From Antedon mediterranea (Eukaryota > Echinodermata > Crinoidea > Comatulida > Antedonidae), in assembly GCF_964355755.1 (NCBI RefSeq), contig NC_092670.1, positions 8,803,201-8,867,200 on the forward strand: 64,000 bases of DNA. Reading direction: 5' to 3'. The translations under genes and the position numbers were made by a program. This document shows, in pieces, positions 1 through 15,900 of this stretch. Within the stretch, counting starts at the first letter, position 1, and the number at the start of each line of letters is the position of its first letter. Under the pieces are notes generated by a model that was not told where the DNA came from, made no database searches, and saw only the letters and a program-made list of their open reading frames with translations.

Positions 1-839
1 TATTTTTGTGACTGACTGACTGTGCTGTGTATTTGTGGCATGGAACGTGCAAAACTTTTACATGAAAGAGGGCAGTATAGTAGCACGTTTCTATAATCTA
101 TACAATTAACATGGATCGACAAAAGTTCAAAGTTCAAACTTGATGTGAATTATACTGCACACATGTAAGATTAAAATATATATGTATATAATATGTATAT
201 TTATATAATAGATATGTGTGTATATATTTTTTTTTCTTGTAACATTAGCAAGGTATAATTATATTGAATATCAGTAAATAGTCAAAAATAAATTGATGGC
301 AAATATATCTTATAATTTTTGTTCTTTAAAAATGATTCATAATAAGGTACATATGCGTACCATGAATACATATATTTGAATTTAAAAAAAAAAAGCGGGA
401 AGAATAAACAGTAACATATTTTCTACAATAAAAAATGTTTAAATAATAACAATGACATCCAATGAGAAAAATTGGCAACTGAAAGACAAATTTCTGCTGA
501 TCAAAACTAATTACCGCCCTCTACCAGCTGAATAATAATCTTCACATCATCTCCGACCCCAGCAAGTGCCCACACAACCTTTCTATCTGCAACTACTTCG
601 GTAGATATCATTTCTAAGGTGAGATTAGATTGGTTCTTTAACATCCATTCAAAAGCTAACCTTTGACCTCTTATATTCTGCCACTGTGAGCAACCTTCCA
701 TCAACAGTAACCAAGGTAACGGTTGCCTAATGCATTGTCGTAACTATGACAACATGCAAACTGGTCGCCATGTTACAATTATGTCACATGTCTAGTTTAC
801 TCTTCTACATAATACTCCTTTCTTTCAATTTTCTAACGT
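1..839 (-). other. DGKQ 3' untranslated region and flank
   Basis: AT-rich sequence after the DGKQ stop. I see no coding frame and no clear minus-strand AATAAA, so the poly(A) site may lie outside the window or use a variant signal. Confidence 0.5.
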
Positions 840-974
840 TTATATCTGAGCTATTTCTTCGCTGTTCACGGCCACAAGTTTTGCCTGATCCCGTTGCGCT
901 GCTGAGTCGCCGCTAATCGCAGGCTCTGTGTTCCGTCGTGCTATTCTATGTTTACGTTTCTTTAGCATAGTGGC
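840..974 (-). CDS. DGKQ: DGKQ last exon and stop
   Basis: 44 codons and a TAA at 840-842. It begins [14 protein letters not shown], a basic tail like that of other DGK theta proteins. It follows a CATTTTTTTCTAG acceptor. Confidence 0.93.
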   Translation of the reverse strand, partial: ATMLKKRKHRIARRNTEPAISGDSAAQRDQAKLVAVNSEEIAQI

Positions 975-3900
975 CTAGAAAAAAATGTTTAAAAAAATGA
1001 TCATGCTAATCTGCAGACTAAACTATGATTTAACCAAAGGTGGTCATTCAGTGTTTATTGCGCAAGATAAACTGTTCAACTAGCAAAAATATTCTGAAGA
1101 AAAAGCACATTTATCCACAAACCAAATAATTATGATGTATGTCTACTGGTTTGATTAAGAACGTTGGAAAACTATAAATAAAAAGGCTATAGTTTCTACA
1201 TACAAAGGCATCAGTCAATCGGAAGAGCCCACTACCAGTAAAACATCAGGATTCTGGTTAAGTTGAACCATTACAATTACAGTTGTTTGTTCGTTTTTTT
1301 GGTGAGTGTGGATAACTTTATTAGAACTACAAAATGGCATATTTGAAGTTGGATTTGTATTCATCTTTAATTGTTCATGTTTTTTTTATTTTTCACTTAT
1401 ATCAACAACTATTTAAAGATTTCCCTTGAACATGTATTCAATTCAATAGTGTTAGCCTATGTGTAAATCAGAATATGTCCACACAGTCTCAATAGATAAA
1501 TTAAGTTTTTAAAGAAATCTTTTACCTGAAGTGCTGATCTGCTGACAACGACTTCGCCGGACAACTGCATCCACGGCTCCCCATCAACTTGCACCGGCAT
1601 ATCCGTTTTCATCGAAATGCGAATCTGAGAAGAAAAGAAAATTTTTATGCACAAATAAGAAAAACTAGCAGTAACCCGTGCTCCGCACGGTCTTTGTCGG
1701 CTTGAATATATGGTTATATACTAATTCGCATGGGATGAGTAAGTATCATAATAAGCGCACTCTTCCCTCATAAAAAGCCATGGATTTTGTTATACACCAA
1801 GTATTCCTTCACTTTTAAGTAACTATGAGCTACAAAAAGAAAGCAATACTGGATATGAGACTTCACGAAAATAGAAGTCGCTAAAGAAAAAATTGTGCTG
1901 TGTGATTATAAATCTAGGGTGCGCATCAGAAAGTAACAACGTGCATGTACATGAGAGGGAGATGCCGGTTGAACTCTGATAATCAGTTGGCAGTTGAAAA
2001 CATTTCAAAGATAAAACCACAGCCTCTTACGGACTTGAAATCAACACAACAAATTTTGTTGTGATAATTTGTTTGTCAGAATTTTTCGTTAATATTGATA
2101 TATCCATTTGGAGTTGTTAACTTTGTTTTTTGTAACTTTTTTGTTTTTGTGTTTGTGTGTGAGGTTTCGTATCCCTTTTGCTAGTTTTGTAATTAGATTA
2201 TTAGATTAAGGTCTAGTTTTGATTTTTAGCTTTAAGCATGTCGCGGATTCGAACTCGAATGTACTAAACATTGATATCAATGGTCACAGCGATTTATTCA
2301 CTGAGCCATACCGTCATTTACAAAAATCATTCTGTTCAAACAATAGTGTAATTAACTTCAACGACGCGATCATTCGGTTGACTAAAGACTGGTGTTTTGA
2401 CGGCCTGGCATGGTATTTGTAGATCCGGCCATGGCGGTACACAAAGAGGAGGTTGCATAGTTTATACGGTGCTATTTTTTTGCTTCCGGAAAGTGACATA
2501 ACCCATCAATAAACATCAGTGTGCCAAATGTGAGCACATACCATTCAGTGGTGTTGGAGGAGATAAAAACAATTTAGTAGTATTAATATATAGATAATTG
2601 AAGTTTAATTGAAATTTAGAATCCCCAAAAACATGAACAATGAATAATAAAATCAGATTTTGAATAGGTCATATTGGGGTTTTAATTAATTTAACCACTT
2701 CCGCAGAAAAAACTCTAAAAACCTCTAAAAAAAACAAATGCTTAAAAAAAAAAAAATTTTTCACTTGAAAGAAAAACAAAAAAAAGTTAAATTCAACCAA
2801 AAATCCATTGGCTGGCAGTCAATTTGACTATTTTTTTGCTTTGAATTACATTTTTTTCAGGTAAATAATTTTTTTTTTCCCAATCACATTTGTTGTCAAA
2901 ATGGCACATTCAACAACAAAATTTGCAAAAAAAATATTTTTTTAGGGGGACAATCTTTAAATATTTCTAATATACTGCCTTTAAAACACTACCTAAACAG
3001 TTGCCGGAGTGTGTTTCAAATGTTTGAAAAGACAGATAAAATGTTCTGCAATTCACAGTAGAATCCTGTTACAACCAACAGTTTCAAATGTCAATACATA
3101 TTAATTATTTATACATTTCAACTTTCTAATGTACATCGTTGTAAACTCATTTGGAAACCAAAGTTAATAGCACATACAATAAAATAAGATTTATTCATTA
3201 TTTGGTATAGTAGCTATGCATAAATAATAAATGAAACATTCAATGGAGTGACAGTTGGTTTGTCACTGTCCCTGCTGTCATTTTGTCTTGGTCCCACCCG
3301 ATCGCCGAGTTTATTTTCAAGAAAGTGGCTTAAAGAAATTCATTAGCATATTAAAGAGAACAAGCTTGAAGAAACAGATAATATTATAATTGTAAAACTA
3401 TTGATTTGATAATAACTAAATTTAAGATTATACATATAAATTCAATAATAATGGACAAACTTGAGCTAGTTAGCTAATTCTCCAAAAAAAAGTGTTGAAC
3501 AGTTTGTTTCAATTTGGTTTCAAACAGTCAAATTTCAAACAAGAAGGTAATACATAATAAAAGAAAGAATTTCAATTTTGACCGAAGACTTATATATTTA
3601 TTTTTTATTTATTTGTATATCTTTCTCTGTATAAATTGTTACGTTATTGAATATCGAAACGTGGCAGGCTGAAGGCGCTTGACCTTTGACAAGATCGCCT
3701 ACATTTTTTTTTTTTGTATATTAACGTTACAATACTTAGTGATATATATTCTGGTACAGCCGCTCCATAATCTCTTTGCTTTTCTTCCTTATATCTATAT
3801 TTTTTAATTTAAACTAACAAATAATATTATATCAAAAATTTATTAAATAATATTTATCGCATAATATACAATCTACGATAATTTAATTAATTGATATAAA

Positions 3901-6900
3901 AAATCATTATACCCAACTATTATCTCCATTTCCATATGCAGAACATCATTTGAATAAAAGAACAAATCACACATCTACACATAATCAAACATCGTACACT
4001 CTATCTCTAACAATTTTTTCAATCTTCTATCGACTAAAGCCGAAGTATAGTCGTTATCTCGGGACCGTTCTATGGCCACCACCAGGTAGGCTTACTCATT
4101 AAGGCTTCTATGAATGGATGTACTGGGTTGGAGCAGGAACAAAAGTAGTAGACCAAACCCAGTACCGTTTTGATTACGATCAATTTGGAAATTACCTCCC
4201 GATATTCTTTTATTTATTTGTATATCTTTCTCTGTATAAATTGTTATTTGTTTTGTTTTAGCATCAGGAAAAAAGAATTCTTCCAGAAAGTTACATTAAA
4301 AATATCTATAATAATAGATGAAAGGTTATATTTTCACGAGACAACATATATTTTTATGTTGAATAAAAATAATACTTACATGAGAAGCTTGAGCCAGCCT
4401 GATACCATTTCTAAGGCTTCCTTGGATCTGTCCCAGATGCATTACACCAGTTAGGCCAATAATTTCCAGCATTCCATCATCATGACTGGCACGTTGGAAC
4501 TCATCTTGAGTGTCGGATGACCCCCATGGATCTGCTCCAGAACCCCAGCTACAAAAGATATCAAATGTATGGATTTTTATGTACAAAATATTGCAGTTTT
4601 GAGAAGTATACATTATGATGAAGGCACAACTCAATCTTGAGTATATATTTTATGCAACGGAAAAAAAAATTCTCCAAAATCCAAATCAGGCCAAAAAGTA
4701 TACTTTTTCAAATGTATTTCAAAAGGTATTACAGTAGTACATTTTGGAACTTGAGATAATTCTGGTTTTGGAAAGTTGGCTGCACATGTCTATATTTTTA
4801 CCTAGCAGGTCAACATTTAAAGTTTTGATTTTATGTTGAGGATTGCATGGCCCTCCTGAGTGGGTAAACGTTAGCACGATGTAAATGTTCTCTTATTATA
4901 GATGGTTTAAAGCTACACTATCCAACTAGTTTGACAAACAAAGTGTGATGTGTCCAAATATGGTAGTGATATGGCCAAATATGGTAGCTATATGACATCA
5001 TCATGTCCATAAATGGGCACATCACATTTTTTTATGAAACTAGTTTGATAGTGTAAACAGGGCTTTAGTTAGGAACTGGAAAAAAACCATCATGATTTTA
5101 CCTGCTTATGTTCAGAATTAAGATGCCCTCTAGTGTTGGCAATTTTAGCCGTTTGTTATCTACGTCAATTAGTATCTCTTTGTTTAATTCTCGACAGTTG
5201 GTCTTTCTTCCTAGTTTCTGCATTCCTTGCCGCAGATACACTATCTTGTTATATACCCTGCAATGATGCAAAAGAACAGCATAATAATATTATTGTTAGT
5301 TACCGCTAGTTAGCTGACTTTTATACACATAGGCCAAGAGAATTTAGGATCACACATAATATTACATAAACATTTGTGATGTACAATTTGTGGGCTAAAG
5401 CTATTAGCTATAAAACAGTCAAAGTTTTCCTCCATAAACTAATTAAAATGAATTTTAGGTTTGTAATTATAAATTTATTATAATTTGAATGATATTCAAC
5501 GATTTTCTAACCATATGGAAGTAAGAAATGAAAATGTAATATGTTGACTCAGAACAATGTAAAAGTAATATAGTACAGGGATTTTTTTTAAAATGGCCAA
5601 ATTTATGGTCAGTTTACCAAAGACTTTTTACGTTGTTCTGAGAACAATACATTGGATTTTATATGGCAATAAAAAGAAATAATCAAATTTTTATCCTCTC
5701 TGCAATAAAAGAACTTTAAATCTTTCTCAGTTAACTGTCACCATTTTCTGTAGAGTAACTGCTGATCTCAGTAACAAATACCATACTTACCTATTATTAA
5801 ATTTTTCTGGTTTTTCTTCACGAGCATTATGAAAGCCTAAGCAGAGATCAGCATCAATACCAATACCAAAATAGTTGTTCATGACAAATAAATTGGGCAT
5901 GTCGTCTCCAGAACTGCTATTAGACGAGTTTGATTTATTATCAATCTCTGTATGTTTTCCCTCAGGTTCAAAGACAACAGTCCAGCTATTAAAAACAAAA
6001 GAGAAACCGTTATTAGCATTATACAATCATGTGAGAGCATTTTACTCAACTCAATACAGTTCGACAGTCAGCATGAATTAAAGGGTTTTCCACATCTGCT
6101 CCAGAACGGCTCTTGTTTCAGTTCACGTCAGATTGTACAGAGTACAGCATTAACGACTTTTCGTCTTTAAAGCACCTTACAGCTACGCCTCTATCGATCC
6201 CGGAGCAGGTGAGAAAAAGCCTTTACTGTACAAATAAAAGCAAATTACCGATCAAGTTTAACTTCCTCCGCCTCCATAACAGTTTGCAGCATTTGGTAGA
6301 GGTCGTCTCCCTGTTGATAGCCACCTCCCCATTTCAGCACCCTTGACAAATCATTACCTATACAACACATAACATATGTTAAACATATTTTAAATATATT
6401 TTAAACTAAAGTATCATTCAATATACTATTTTTTTGCACATCAAGGAATCTCTTTTTTTTAGTTTTGACCAATAATTTAGCATTGATATTAAATGCAATT
6501 GATGCCATTTTCTTTGAAATCTTATATTCTGGTATATTTCTATATACACCTTGAGAGAATGAAAGAATTTAATAAAACATATATAAAACAAATTTACCAG
6601 TGCCAAGAGGTAAAACTGCAATTGGTGGTGAGCTGCAGACAGATTCTTGGCCAATATCATCTAGGCAGGATAGTACCCATCCAACTGTACCGTCTCCACC
6701 GCAGATCAATGCTTTGTACTCTTTGAGCTGACTAAAAACATGAAGCCTATAAAAAGACAATACAACAGTGAATAACATTTTGAAGTCTGCTCAACTAACA
6801 TTGCCTGAAGATGCGCAGTGCTTCACTACTTTTACTGAAACATGTCCCATATTGCACCTAATTATTAGGGCAGTATATTAAAATCTGCTGCTATGATGCC

Positions 6901-9900
6901 CTTAACCAAACAGTAAGGTAAAGCTCTGTCTACACGACCAAACTTTATGTGACAACAAAATGTGATGTGCCCATATATCATTCTTGACAACCCCACAACT
7001 CTATACAAAAGACGCAGATGAAATGGTAAACTTACCCCGGTAACGGTCCTCCCTGATCAAGATCAAAGACTTGATGCGGGTTTAGCATCTTCCTAAGGGC
7101 ATCCTGAACATCTATTCCTTGACATCCACCACTCCGTGTATTCACAAACACAAGTAACGGACAGTGATCCTCGGGCAGCTTGTCCAACTGGTACAAAAAC
7201 AAAAACATGGATGGCGAAAAAAAAAAATAAATGCAAAAAATATTCTGGATCATATACAAAAAATATTGAAATGTTTGTTGGAAATTAAATTGGAAAAAAG
7301 ATTTTATTAGAGGTCAGAGGTTATGAAATGGGGAGAAGTTGATGAATCTATTGTATGACTTCTAAAGTTTCAAAAGGAGACAAGAATTTGGAAGAATTCA
7401 AATAACTATTCAAAGGGAGTTTGAGTTATAAAAATTAGGCAGATGTTAAAGACCATTGCTGTGTCTGTATTTCAATAACTTTCAACTATAAACTTAGGGC
7501 CACACAAAGATGGTGTATTTTATTAGAGTGCTGAGCTATTAAAGTGAGGAAGATGGTGTAGACCAAAAGGTTAGCACTGCTGTGTCCAATAACTTTAACT
7601 ATTAACGTAGGTCCATACAAAGATGGTGTGCAGAGTTCCATTAGAATTTAGTTGCAAAGAAGCGTGAAACCTTTGTTTGTACTTACATGGATCTCGGGAA
7701 TAAATAAAACTGTGAGAAGTTTATCTTCGTAAGTAGTATCTTTGAGGATTTTGTACGCTTTCACTGCTGCTTCATGGTCGGAAAAGCTTACACAAGCAGA
7801 TCCTATAGGTGATAAAAGTTAAGTTACCATAGCGCTCCATAGTATATTACAAAGGTTAACAGCAATGACTACCAAAGATTATTTCATCTGAAGATCCTAT
7901 GAGGGAGGTATACTCTCCCTGATTGTATTGAACATCATAGATCAGAGACATTTTAAAATTAGTATGGTTATCAGATGTCTGGGAATAAAACTCAACAAAA
8001 TATTTATACATAAAAGAGAATACATCAAAATGAATTTCCAGTTCTTAATACAAATCTGTAACTTACCATATTGGGCATAAACCATGTCAATACTTGCAAA
8101 CATGGAATCTACAAGAGAAAAAGGTCAATATCATTACAGGATAAATAGGAAAAATTAAAAGAAATAGATTGGGATTAAAAAATAATTCAGGATATTAAAA
8201 TATTAATACATGGTCTGGGATAAGGGATTTTTTTTTATGAGTCAAGCTATGTCTTGGCAGTTATTTTACATTATGAATAAATGTCAAGAAAAAAAAGTCA
8301 AAGACTATACATATGCATTGCTTATCTGCTATTTTCTTATTTATAAATTAAATACAGTATTCTTTAAAATGTCATTCGTTATCAATAAAATTAAAATAAA
8401 GTTTCTTCAAGGGTACAATCTTTAATTGATACACTCAACATGCTGAAAATTGAAATCTACTATTAATACCATTGCGATTGAGAAGTGAGTTACTAAATTT
8501 AAGAAAAAAAAAAAGGGGGTTGTATAAACAAACCTTCGTCAAGCATCTTCTGAATAATCTGCTTATATTTGAACTCTGAAAGGTTGATGGGTAAGCTCCC
8601 CACGTACATACGCGCTAACTCCATGGTGGGCTGTTCATTTTTGCGTAAATAATATCGTGTCTGCTTCATTTGCTTTAGAGAATTCTAAAAGAAAAAAATA
8701 ACAAATCAATTAAAATCTATATTTTACAAAAATATTTATTACAAAAATAAAATCATATAAAAAAACATAATTATATACTTTAAAATAAATGTGTTCAAAT
8801 TATATTTTGGATGTAAGTATATATTTCCAAAAAGTCATACAAAACAAATTCTACTTTTGTTAAAACTAATAATATTATAGAAAATATTGGCATCATACAG
8901 TGTGAACAGTATACTATGAATTGAGGAATATTCATCGTGCTGCACTAAACATGAAACAGTTTAAACATAAACCCTGTCACCAGACATAAAACGCAATATA
9001 GGATTTAAGCTAAGCATAACTCAACCACTGAACACAAGAAATTGTTACATGGCACTTCGTATTACACTTTTAGTAGAGTTGTTAAACTTTAAAATAGTTT
9101 GTCACTATTAAGTGTTTGGGACTTTTTAATAACTTAATAAAGTTGTTGTACTTTGTAACAACTTTGCAATAGCTGTCAGTATACATTTAAATTGAGCAGG
9201 TCGCAGTTTGTAACACAGCTTTCTTTAACTCAATTCCAGTTTCTAGCGACAGATTATTCCAAAGTATGCGACAACTTGATAAAAGTGTGACATATATGAG
9301 AGTGTGCAACAATTATTACAAGTGTGATGTCACAGACGTTTATCAGTCATTAGTTTACAGTCACAATTCATTGGGTGGCCGAGTGCTTAAGACAGTGGAA
9401 CTGTAATACGTAGCTCACTCGCTCCATGGATCTGGTGGTAGAACAAGCCTTCACGAATGAGAACTATAAACCGTAGGTCCTGTGTACACATCTGGCTCAT
9501 GTGCACTTTAAAGAACCTAGTACATCTTTCAAGACGAATAGGTGATTACCCCAGTGTACAGTTCACACACAGCCACTGTCATACTCATCATATATATATA
9601 CACTGGACCATCTGGGAGAACAGTCTTAGACTGAAGAGGCTACCCAGTATAAAAAATAAATATATAAAAAAAATAAATCAGTAGCAGGAAACTGTGATGT
9701 CAGCGTGAAAATAAAAAGTTGACAATGACCTCTGTTGTTTTAAAGTGTACAACTAGACCGAGGTGCTTTATTTACACTAATTACACCACCCTTTGGATGT
9801 GATGTTAGGCTGTTGGTTCATACCCATAAAAGGTAAATGTGCAAAAAGGGTTGGGGTGGAGATTGCCTTTAAACATTTCAGTCATGGTCATTTCTGCCAT

Positions 9901-12900
9901 CTGTGGTACAGTATCCATTTGCCTGTGAAAAGAGCCTTTTGTTGGTGGGTATTGGTGCACATTACTTGCACTACGATATTACAGAAAAAATAAATGAAAC
10001 TGTAAAATGAAACATGGGAAAATTCTGCTCAATACACATGTATTATAGCATGCATATACAACTAAAGTTGAACTACAATAAAAAATTAAGAAATCAACAT
10101 ATGAATTATAATAAGAACAATGCACACAAGGGTTACAGGTCCCAGGATTTTAGTTGTTTTTAAAATTAATTAGTGTTCCATGACCTTCTCATCAAAATTA
10201 ACATCTCTCATTGTTGTGCTATGTCAACATAATGTCAATGACGGCGAAATGTCCCCAATAATGGGGATAGCTATGCAAAAAGTAACAAGTAAGTAACACA
10301 AACGAAGATACATCATTGCCATGTTATGAAAGTAATGTTGTCTACTTGTTGTGCTACTATGAGGCCTACATAGACATTATTTCCATGTTATGAAAGTAAT
10401 GTTGTCTACTTGTTGTGCTACTATGAGGCCTACATATGAATGAATGAAATCAACAACACATACAGCTCACAAAGAAACAATAAAATGGACATGTTTTTGT
10501 GGGTTAAATGTGATAACAAAAGATCGCCTGATCAGTAAAAATTGTTTGGACTTTTAGTGAGGAGTTCAGTATACAGTATTCAAAACACTTGCTTGAATGT
10601 TTGTCTAATGTTGTCGTTAAAATTACATTTGCTGGTATGCAGTCTACCAAGAATACATCTGTTAAAAACTTTGGTCCACGGAGCAATAAAAAACTTCCAT
10701 GGTTTTTCCATTTACAGAGGACGTGATTGCAATTCATCACTCGCAAGAGTTCATTATGAAAATGTTCCATATCTCACCTCATTCGGACTTTTTATTGCTT
10801 CATTACTGCATAATAACTGGGTGCTAAACGGGCATGACATATATGGTGCTACTTTCATTCATATCATATATAAATTATTTTATCAAGGTGGTGTTGATAG
10901 ATGGAGAGTGGTAGATGTGTTATGCACTTCTTAATTGTATGACGTTCTATAAGACCCCTGAGAGAAGTGTGTCATTTACACAAAAATCATGATGGAGGGG
11001 TGCATCAAAAAACCTAAATGGTCCTTCAACTCAATGAACAATGGTACATTATGTTCGTCACTAATTTTAAAATGGTTGCATCATTGTCACGTGGAGGTAA
11101 GTCACTTTTTTCATGGTCATAGTATTGGTATGACGCACATCAGACAAATGACGCACCTATCTCGGGGGTCGTATAGTGCGTCATACAATTGACAAGTGCA
11201 TTATCAATATGTTATCAATAAATTATCACACCACCAGTGTTCATAAACAGACTACATTGATATAAATATGGTGCAGAATAAAAATATTGTATGACTACAC
11301 ACAGTGACTACTCAAGCATATAATTGGAACTAGTCTAAAGAGTGCAACATAGACAACAACAAAAATGCATAGAAGCAAAGGGTGAAGGAACAAACACAAT
11401 TAGTAGGGGGTGAATTACCCGTCTGGCTTTTAGAAGCTGGGGCCAAGGGCATTCGTATCTTTCCATAACCCTTTCTTGCACACCCTTGTCCAAAACAACT
11501 TCCATCAACGAATAATCGTTGGGATCCCCATCCTGAAAAAGATTGCATTTACATAAAAGAAACACCTGTGGAAATTTAAGTTAATTAGCTTGGTAAAAAT
11601 TTGAATACTTCATTCGAAACCGGTTGTTTCATTTCCACTTCATTCTATATGCTTTTAATTTAATTTTTGTAAGAACATATTTTAATAAAAATCTGAAAAG
11701 TAAAATATTTAAATCACAAAACATGTCTCCTTACTCACTCTTCACTGGCTAAAGACATACATTGTCCATTTATGATAGTGTAGATGCTTTATTTATTCCT
11801 AGTCCGACAGGCTACCAGTATCATAGGAATATTTGGTAATACATTTAATGCATTACATGTGTTGCACATGTATCTCTCAGTATCATATACCATAACCAAA
11901 CCCTTAACCTAACTTTACATGGTACAGGCACCACATTTGATAGAAAAAAAAATGTCTATGATACTGGGCAATTGTAGTATTGGAGATACATCACTGAGAA
12001 TCAGGTAACCAGTTGTTAGTTGACTTGACCAGCCCTATACATACTACATGCAGTTTATGTAAATCTTGAGCCCAGCAGTGGAACTGGTTTTTATTAGAAC
12101 ACCAGAAACAATGGTTAAAGTAGGTAAAAGCTGACCTACTGAATCTTCTTTCTAAATCATATACTGTACAAGAGAGTTAATATATGCCTGAGTGGGTAGC
12201 TCTGAATTGTACATGTAAGGTATCAAAGGTCATGGTTGCAGCCATTTTATTATTCTTAAATTATAACCTTTAAAACTTTAAGATCCTTACATCTATTCTG
12301 AACTTGTGTAAAGCCATTTCAATAACTTCTTCCACAGATATATGAGAGTTGATAGATATTGGCCTTGGCACTGATGTAGTACTGCAAAGACAAATTTGAT
12401 ATGATCAAAATCATTGGTGATGATTTCTTTTTTGTGTTTGTATATAATGTGATGGCAGAATGTTGGTTATCACATTTTATAACACTAAAATTAAGTAGGT
12501 CGATCCGTGTTATTTGATTAGAGGATTGGGGTCAAATCATATTAAATAAATGTTCTATTTCACTCTTAATGATGTCATCAAGAGTGCAATGTCAATTTCA
12601 TTTTGCACATTCATTTTTGTTACACACAGTGAGCAACAACACACGCTGCTGTTGACTGATCATGTTTGCTCAACTTGCTCCGCCTATAATTGTTTAGAAG
12701 CGCTGGAGCAATGGAACAAATAATTTCATTCGGTCAACGATTTGTCATATTTGTCACTTGGCTTGATTGCCTCATGAAAATATAACCTTTTTCCCTTCAC
12801 CTCATGAAATTTTTTGTAACATTGTACTCATATACATTCAGTTTTGTATAATATGCGTATATATTTCATTCCAGTACTTACTCAGGGTCGCCTGAGAAAA

Positions 12901-15900
12901 CCTTAATTGTTCCACGGCGGGTGTCCTTGTCTTCATAGCGAAGAAACAATGAGGGCGCTTTACCCATAGACACCTTAGTTAGACTTGTTAAGTTATCGAG
13001 CTCACTCAATCTCTTTTCTGTTATTTCACCATCTGAAAAAAATGAATCATGATATAAAAATATAAATTCAAAGATATTTTCCTTGAAAAAAATAGATGGA
13101 GTCAAAAAGTCATTCTTTTTTAGTTAAGCATTATTTTTGTCCATGAATTTACATGATACAACCATAATTTATTTTAATTTTTTTTAAATAACCAACCGAA
13201 TGACCATACATAAAAATTTTTATTTTATTTATTTTTATTTTTCATGATTAGAGGGGCATCTGTAAATCCAAATCAGCAATTACTTGTAATGGTATAGTGA
13301 AAAAAACTAAAATAAAATCATACGTTGTTTTATTATTATTTTTAATGTAGTTACTGCAGCAACTGCAGTAGAATAATTTTGACATGATCCCTTAAACATT
13401 CATATTAATATTCATGAAAATGCTGCATCAATTGAAATTCAGGTTATTGCAATTAATTTAATATCTGAAATGGAATGTAGATTTGATTGCGGATTGCATG
13501 ACACCAACCTGTATCTGATACAGACGACAGATAGTAATTAGAAGCTTCATCTTTAATCAGATAAGCACGCAAAGCAGCCTCCTGAAATACAAGCAAAAAC
13601 ATACATATATTCGTTTGTGTTGCTTATTTGTTCGTTTTATTTGATTCTCTACACAAGCATTTAATTTATAAATATAAAATAAGTGTGGAACAAGGGGGAA
13701 AATGGTGTACTTGACCCCTAATATTATGGCGAAACTTGTCACATAAGTCCGGCAGCTTGGCAGGTGGAAGTGGACATTCATTACATATTTGTTCGTTCGT
13801 TTTATTGATCCAAACCAACAGTACAAAGCAATATAGACACATAAATAATGACAATACTTGTGGAATTCGTTCTTAAATATCTGATAAACTTGACAAATAT
13901 CATTTTATAAATTATTATTATTATTATTATGATGAATATATAAATTTTGAATGGAACAGAAAATCTCTCAACCACCCAGAAAATACATTGAAATAAAACT
14001 CTCTAGCAGAGGTTGCCTGCAAACGAAATCAATGTGTGTGTAGATTGGAATATCGTTCATTTAACTTTAAAGAACCCAGTTCATCTTTCAGAGGAGTAGG
14101 GATGACTGGTCCTGTCTGTTGTTGTTAAAAGACGAAAGAGTTGTTTGACTGCAGCATGACATGAAAGGTGAGAAGAAAGTTCTTGTGTACAATTCAGCTC
14201 AATTTCGTTTCGTTTATTTTCCACTCATTTAAATGAATTTAGCCAACTAAAATAATACCTAATTACTGCAGTAAACAATATAATTACTGCAGAACTGAAT
14301 AAACTGAATACTTACAATCATTTGTTGTATAGTTGCATCCTTCTGCACCTGAATAGTTTTGAAGTTTCGTTTTGAAAGCGCTATATAACCATCGTAGATC
14401 TTAACAATCTGACCGTCAGCTGTAAACCAATCAAAAAATATCGTTGTTAAAATCACATTGAAAACATTTAAAAACTGTAATGTATTCAGAGACCCTTTTG
14501 CTCATACTGAAAAATTAAGTGCGTCTGAGTGGGACATGCCCAAATATGGAGTTCGCTCAAATCCATAGTTGAAAAATAAAATGTGTATTATACACAACAA
14601 AAGTATATAAAGAAAATAAAGTTGTATACAGATATACAATACAGAAATCAAAACAAAATTATAAAAACAAAAGCAACAGAACAAAATGAATTAACGCAAT
14701 GAATAATTATCATAACCAACCTAGAGATGATATATTAAACCACTAGAGGGCACACTACTTTTAAATCTATGTGTCCACAAAATAGCCAATGTTTGCTAAT
14801 GTATTGATATAACAACTAACAATAGTTTTTGTAAAAAAAACCAAACACAAGAAAACACTGTTTTTAAATATGTAATAAATAAGTGATATGTATAAATATC
14901 TAATATGGATAGCGGTGATACCATACATGCAGAATATCCCAAAATTCCCTTTCATATCTAATAAATATTTGATGTTTGCATTTTTATTTTTGATTATGTG
15001 CGGGTTCTATTTTGTATGTTATAATTGGTACGTTCTGTATTTACAAATTATTTAATAACAATCCAAACAAGTCATTTTACATTATGGGTTTTCCATTTCT
15101 TAAAATTGTATCATTATATTATTATTTTTATTTTGTTCGATCATAAATTCTAATTTATTACGAGCAGTTTCGAAGACTTTTACGCCAATTGATGTAGAAC
15201 CCCGGAGGGGACTCCTTCAGGATCTAACAAAGTTTGCAGTATTAAAACATATTGGTCATTTTGGTTTCCCTTAATAAGGGTTGGCCATAATGGTAACAAT
15301 TACGGTATTAACTTTTGTTTCACAGAAAAATGTCTTTCTGAAAGGAAGGCTTCATGATAGGGAATATGAGTAGCCACTCAACATGCTGTACATAAATGTA
15401 TGTAGTACAGGAAATAGGAAAATTGATTGCTTTAATATTGTCTGCTGCCCCCTAGAATCAATGGTTAAAACTGACAGCTAATTGTTTGTTAATAATTAAA
15501 CTCCGCCCACTTTCCCACAAACAATATTTCAAAAATAAATTTGCATTTCTATTGTGAAAATTGATTTTTTAAATCAAACATAAATACAATAATAATTTAG
15601 ATGGCATCCCACTCAGTTGATATTTTTTTACCAAACAAATTAGCTGATTCTCAGCATGTATCTACAATTTATTTAGTATCAAAGGCAAGTTCCAAGATAC
15701 AGAGAAACATGTGTCACATACGATGCATGTGTCGTACAAACAATGTCACATGTGACACTATTGTTAAATATATCCATGATAGAGACTTCTCATGCGACAC
15801 ACATGTTCCCTGTATCATAGAACTTGCCTATGATACTGCAAATAATGACGGGTGGTAAAATTCAAATATACTGTATGTGCAGTTATAGTCTCTGAACACA

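Noticed and set aside
7875-7989. Possible extra DGKQ exon (minus) between exons 18 and 19
   Set aside because: The frame is open with a fair acceptor, but it needs phase 0 on entry while exon 18 ends in phase 1. Exons 18 and 19 join directly and match the family.
14505-14560. Another MITE family A copy (TGCCCAAATATGGAG)
   Set aside because: Only about 15 bases match and no arms are seen.
15601-15858. 85-codon plus-strand ORF
   Set aside because: It lies across a foldback element and its composition follows the inverted repeat; no protein features.
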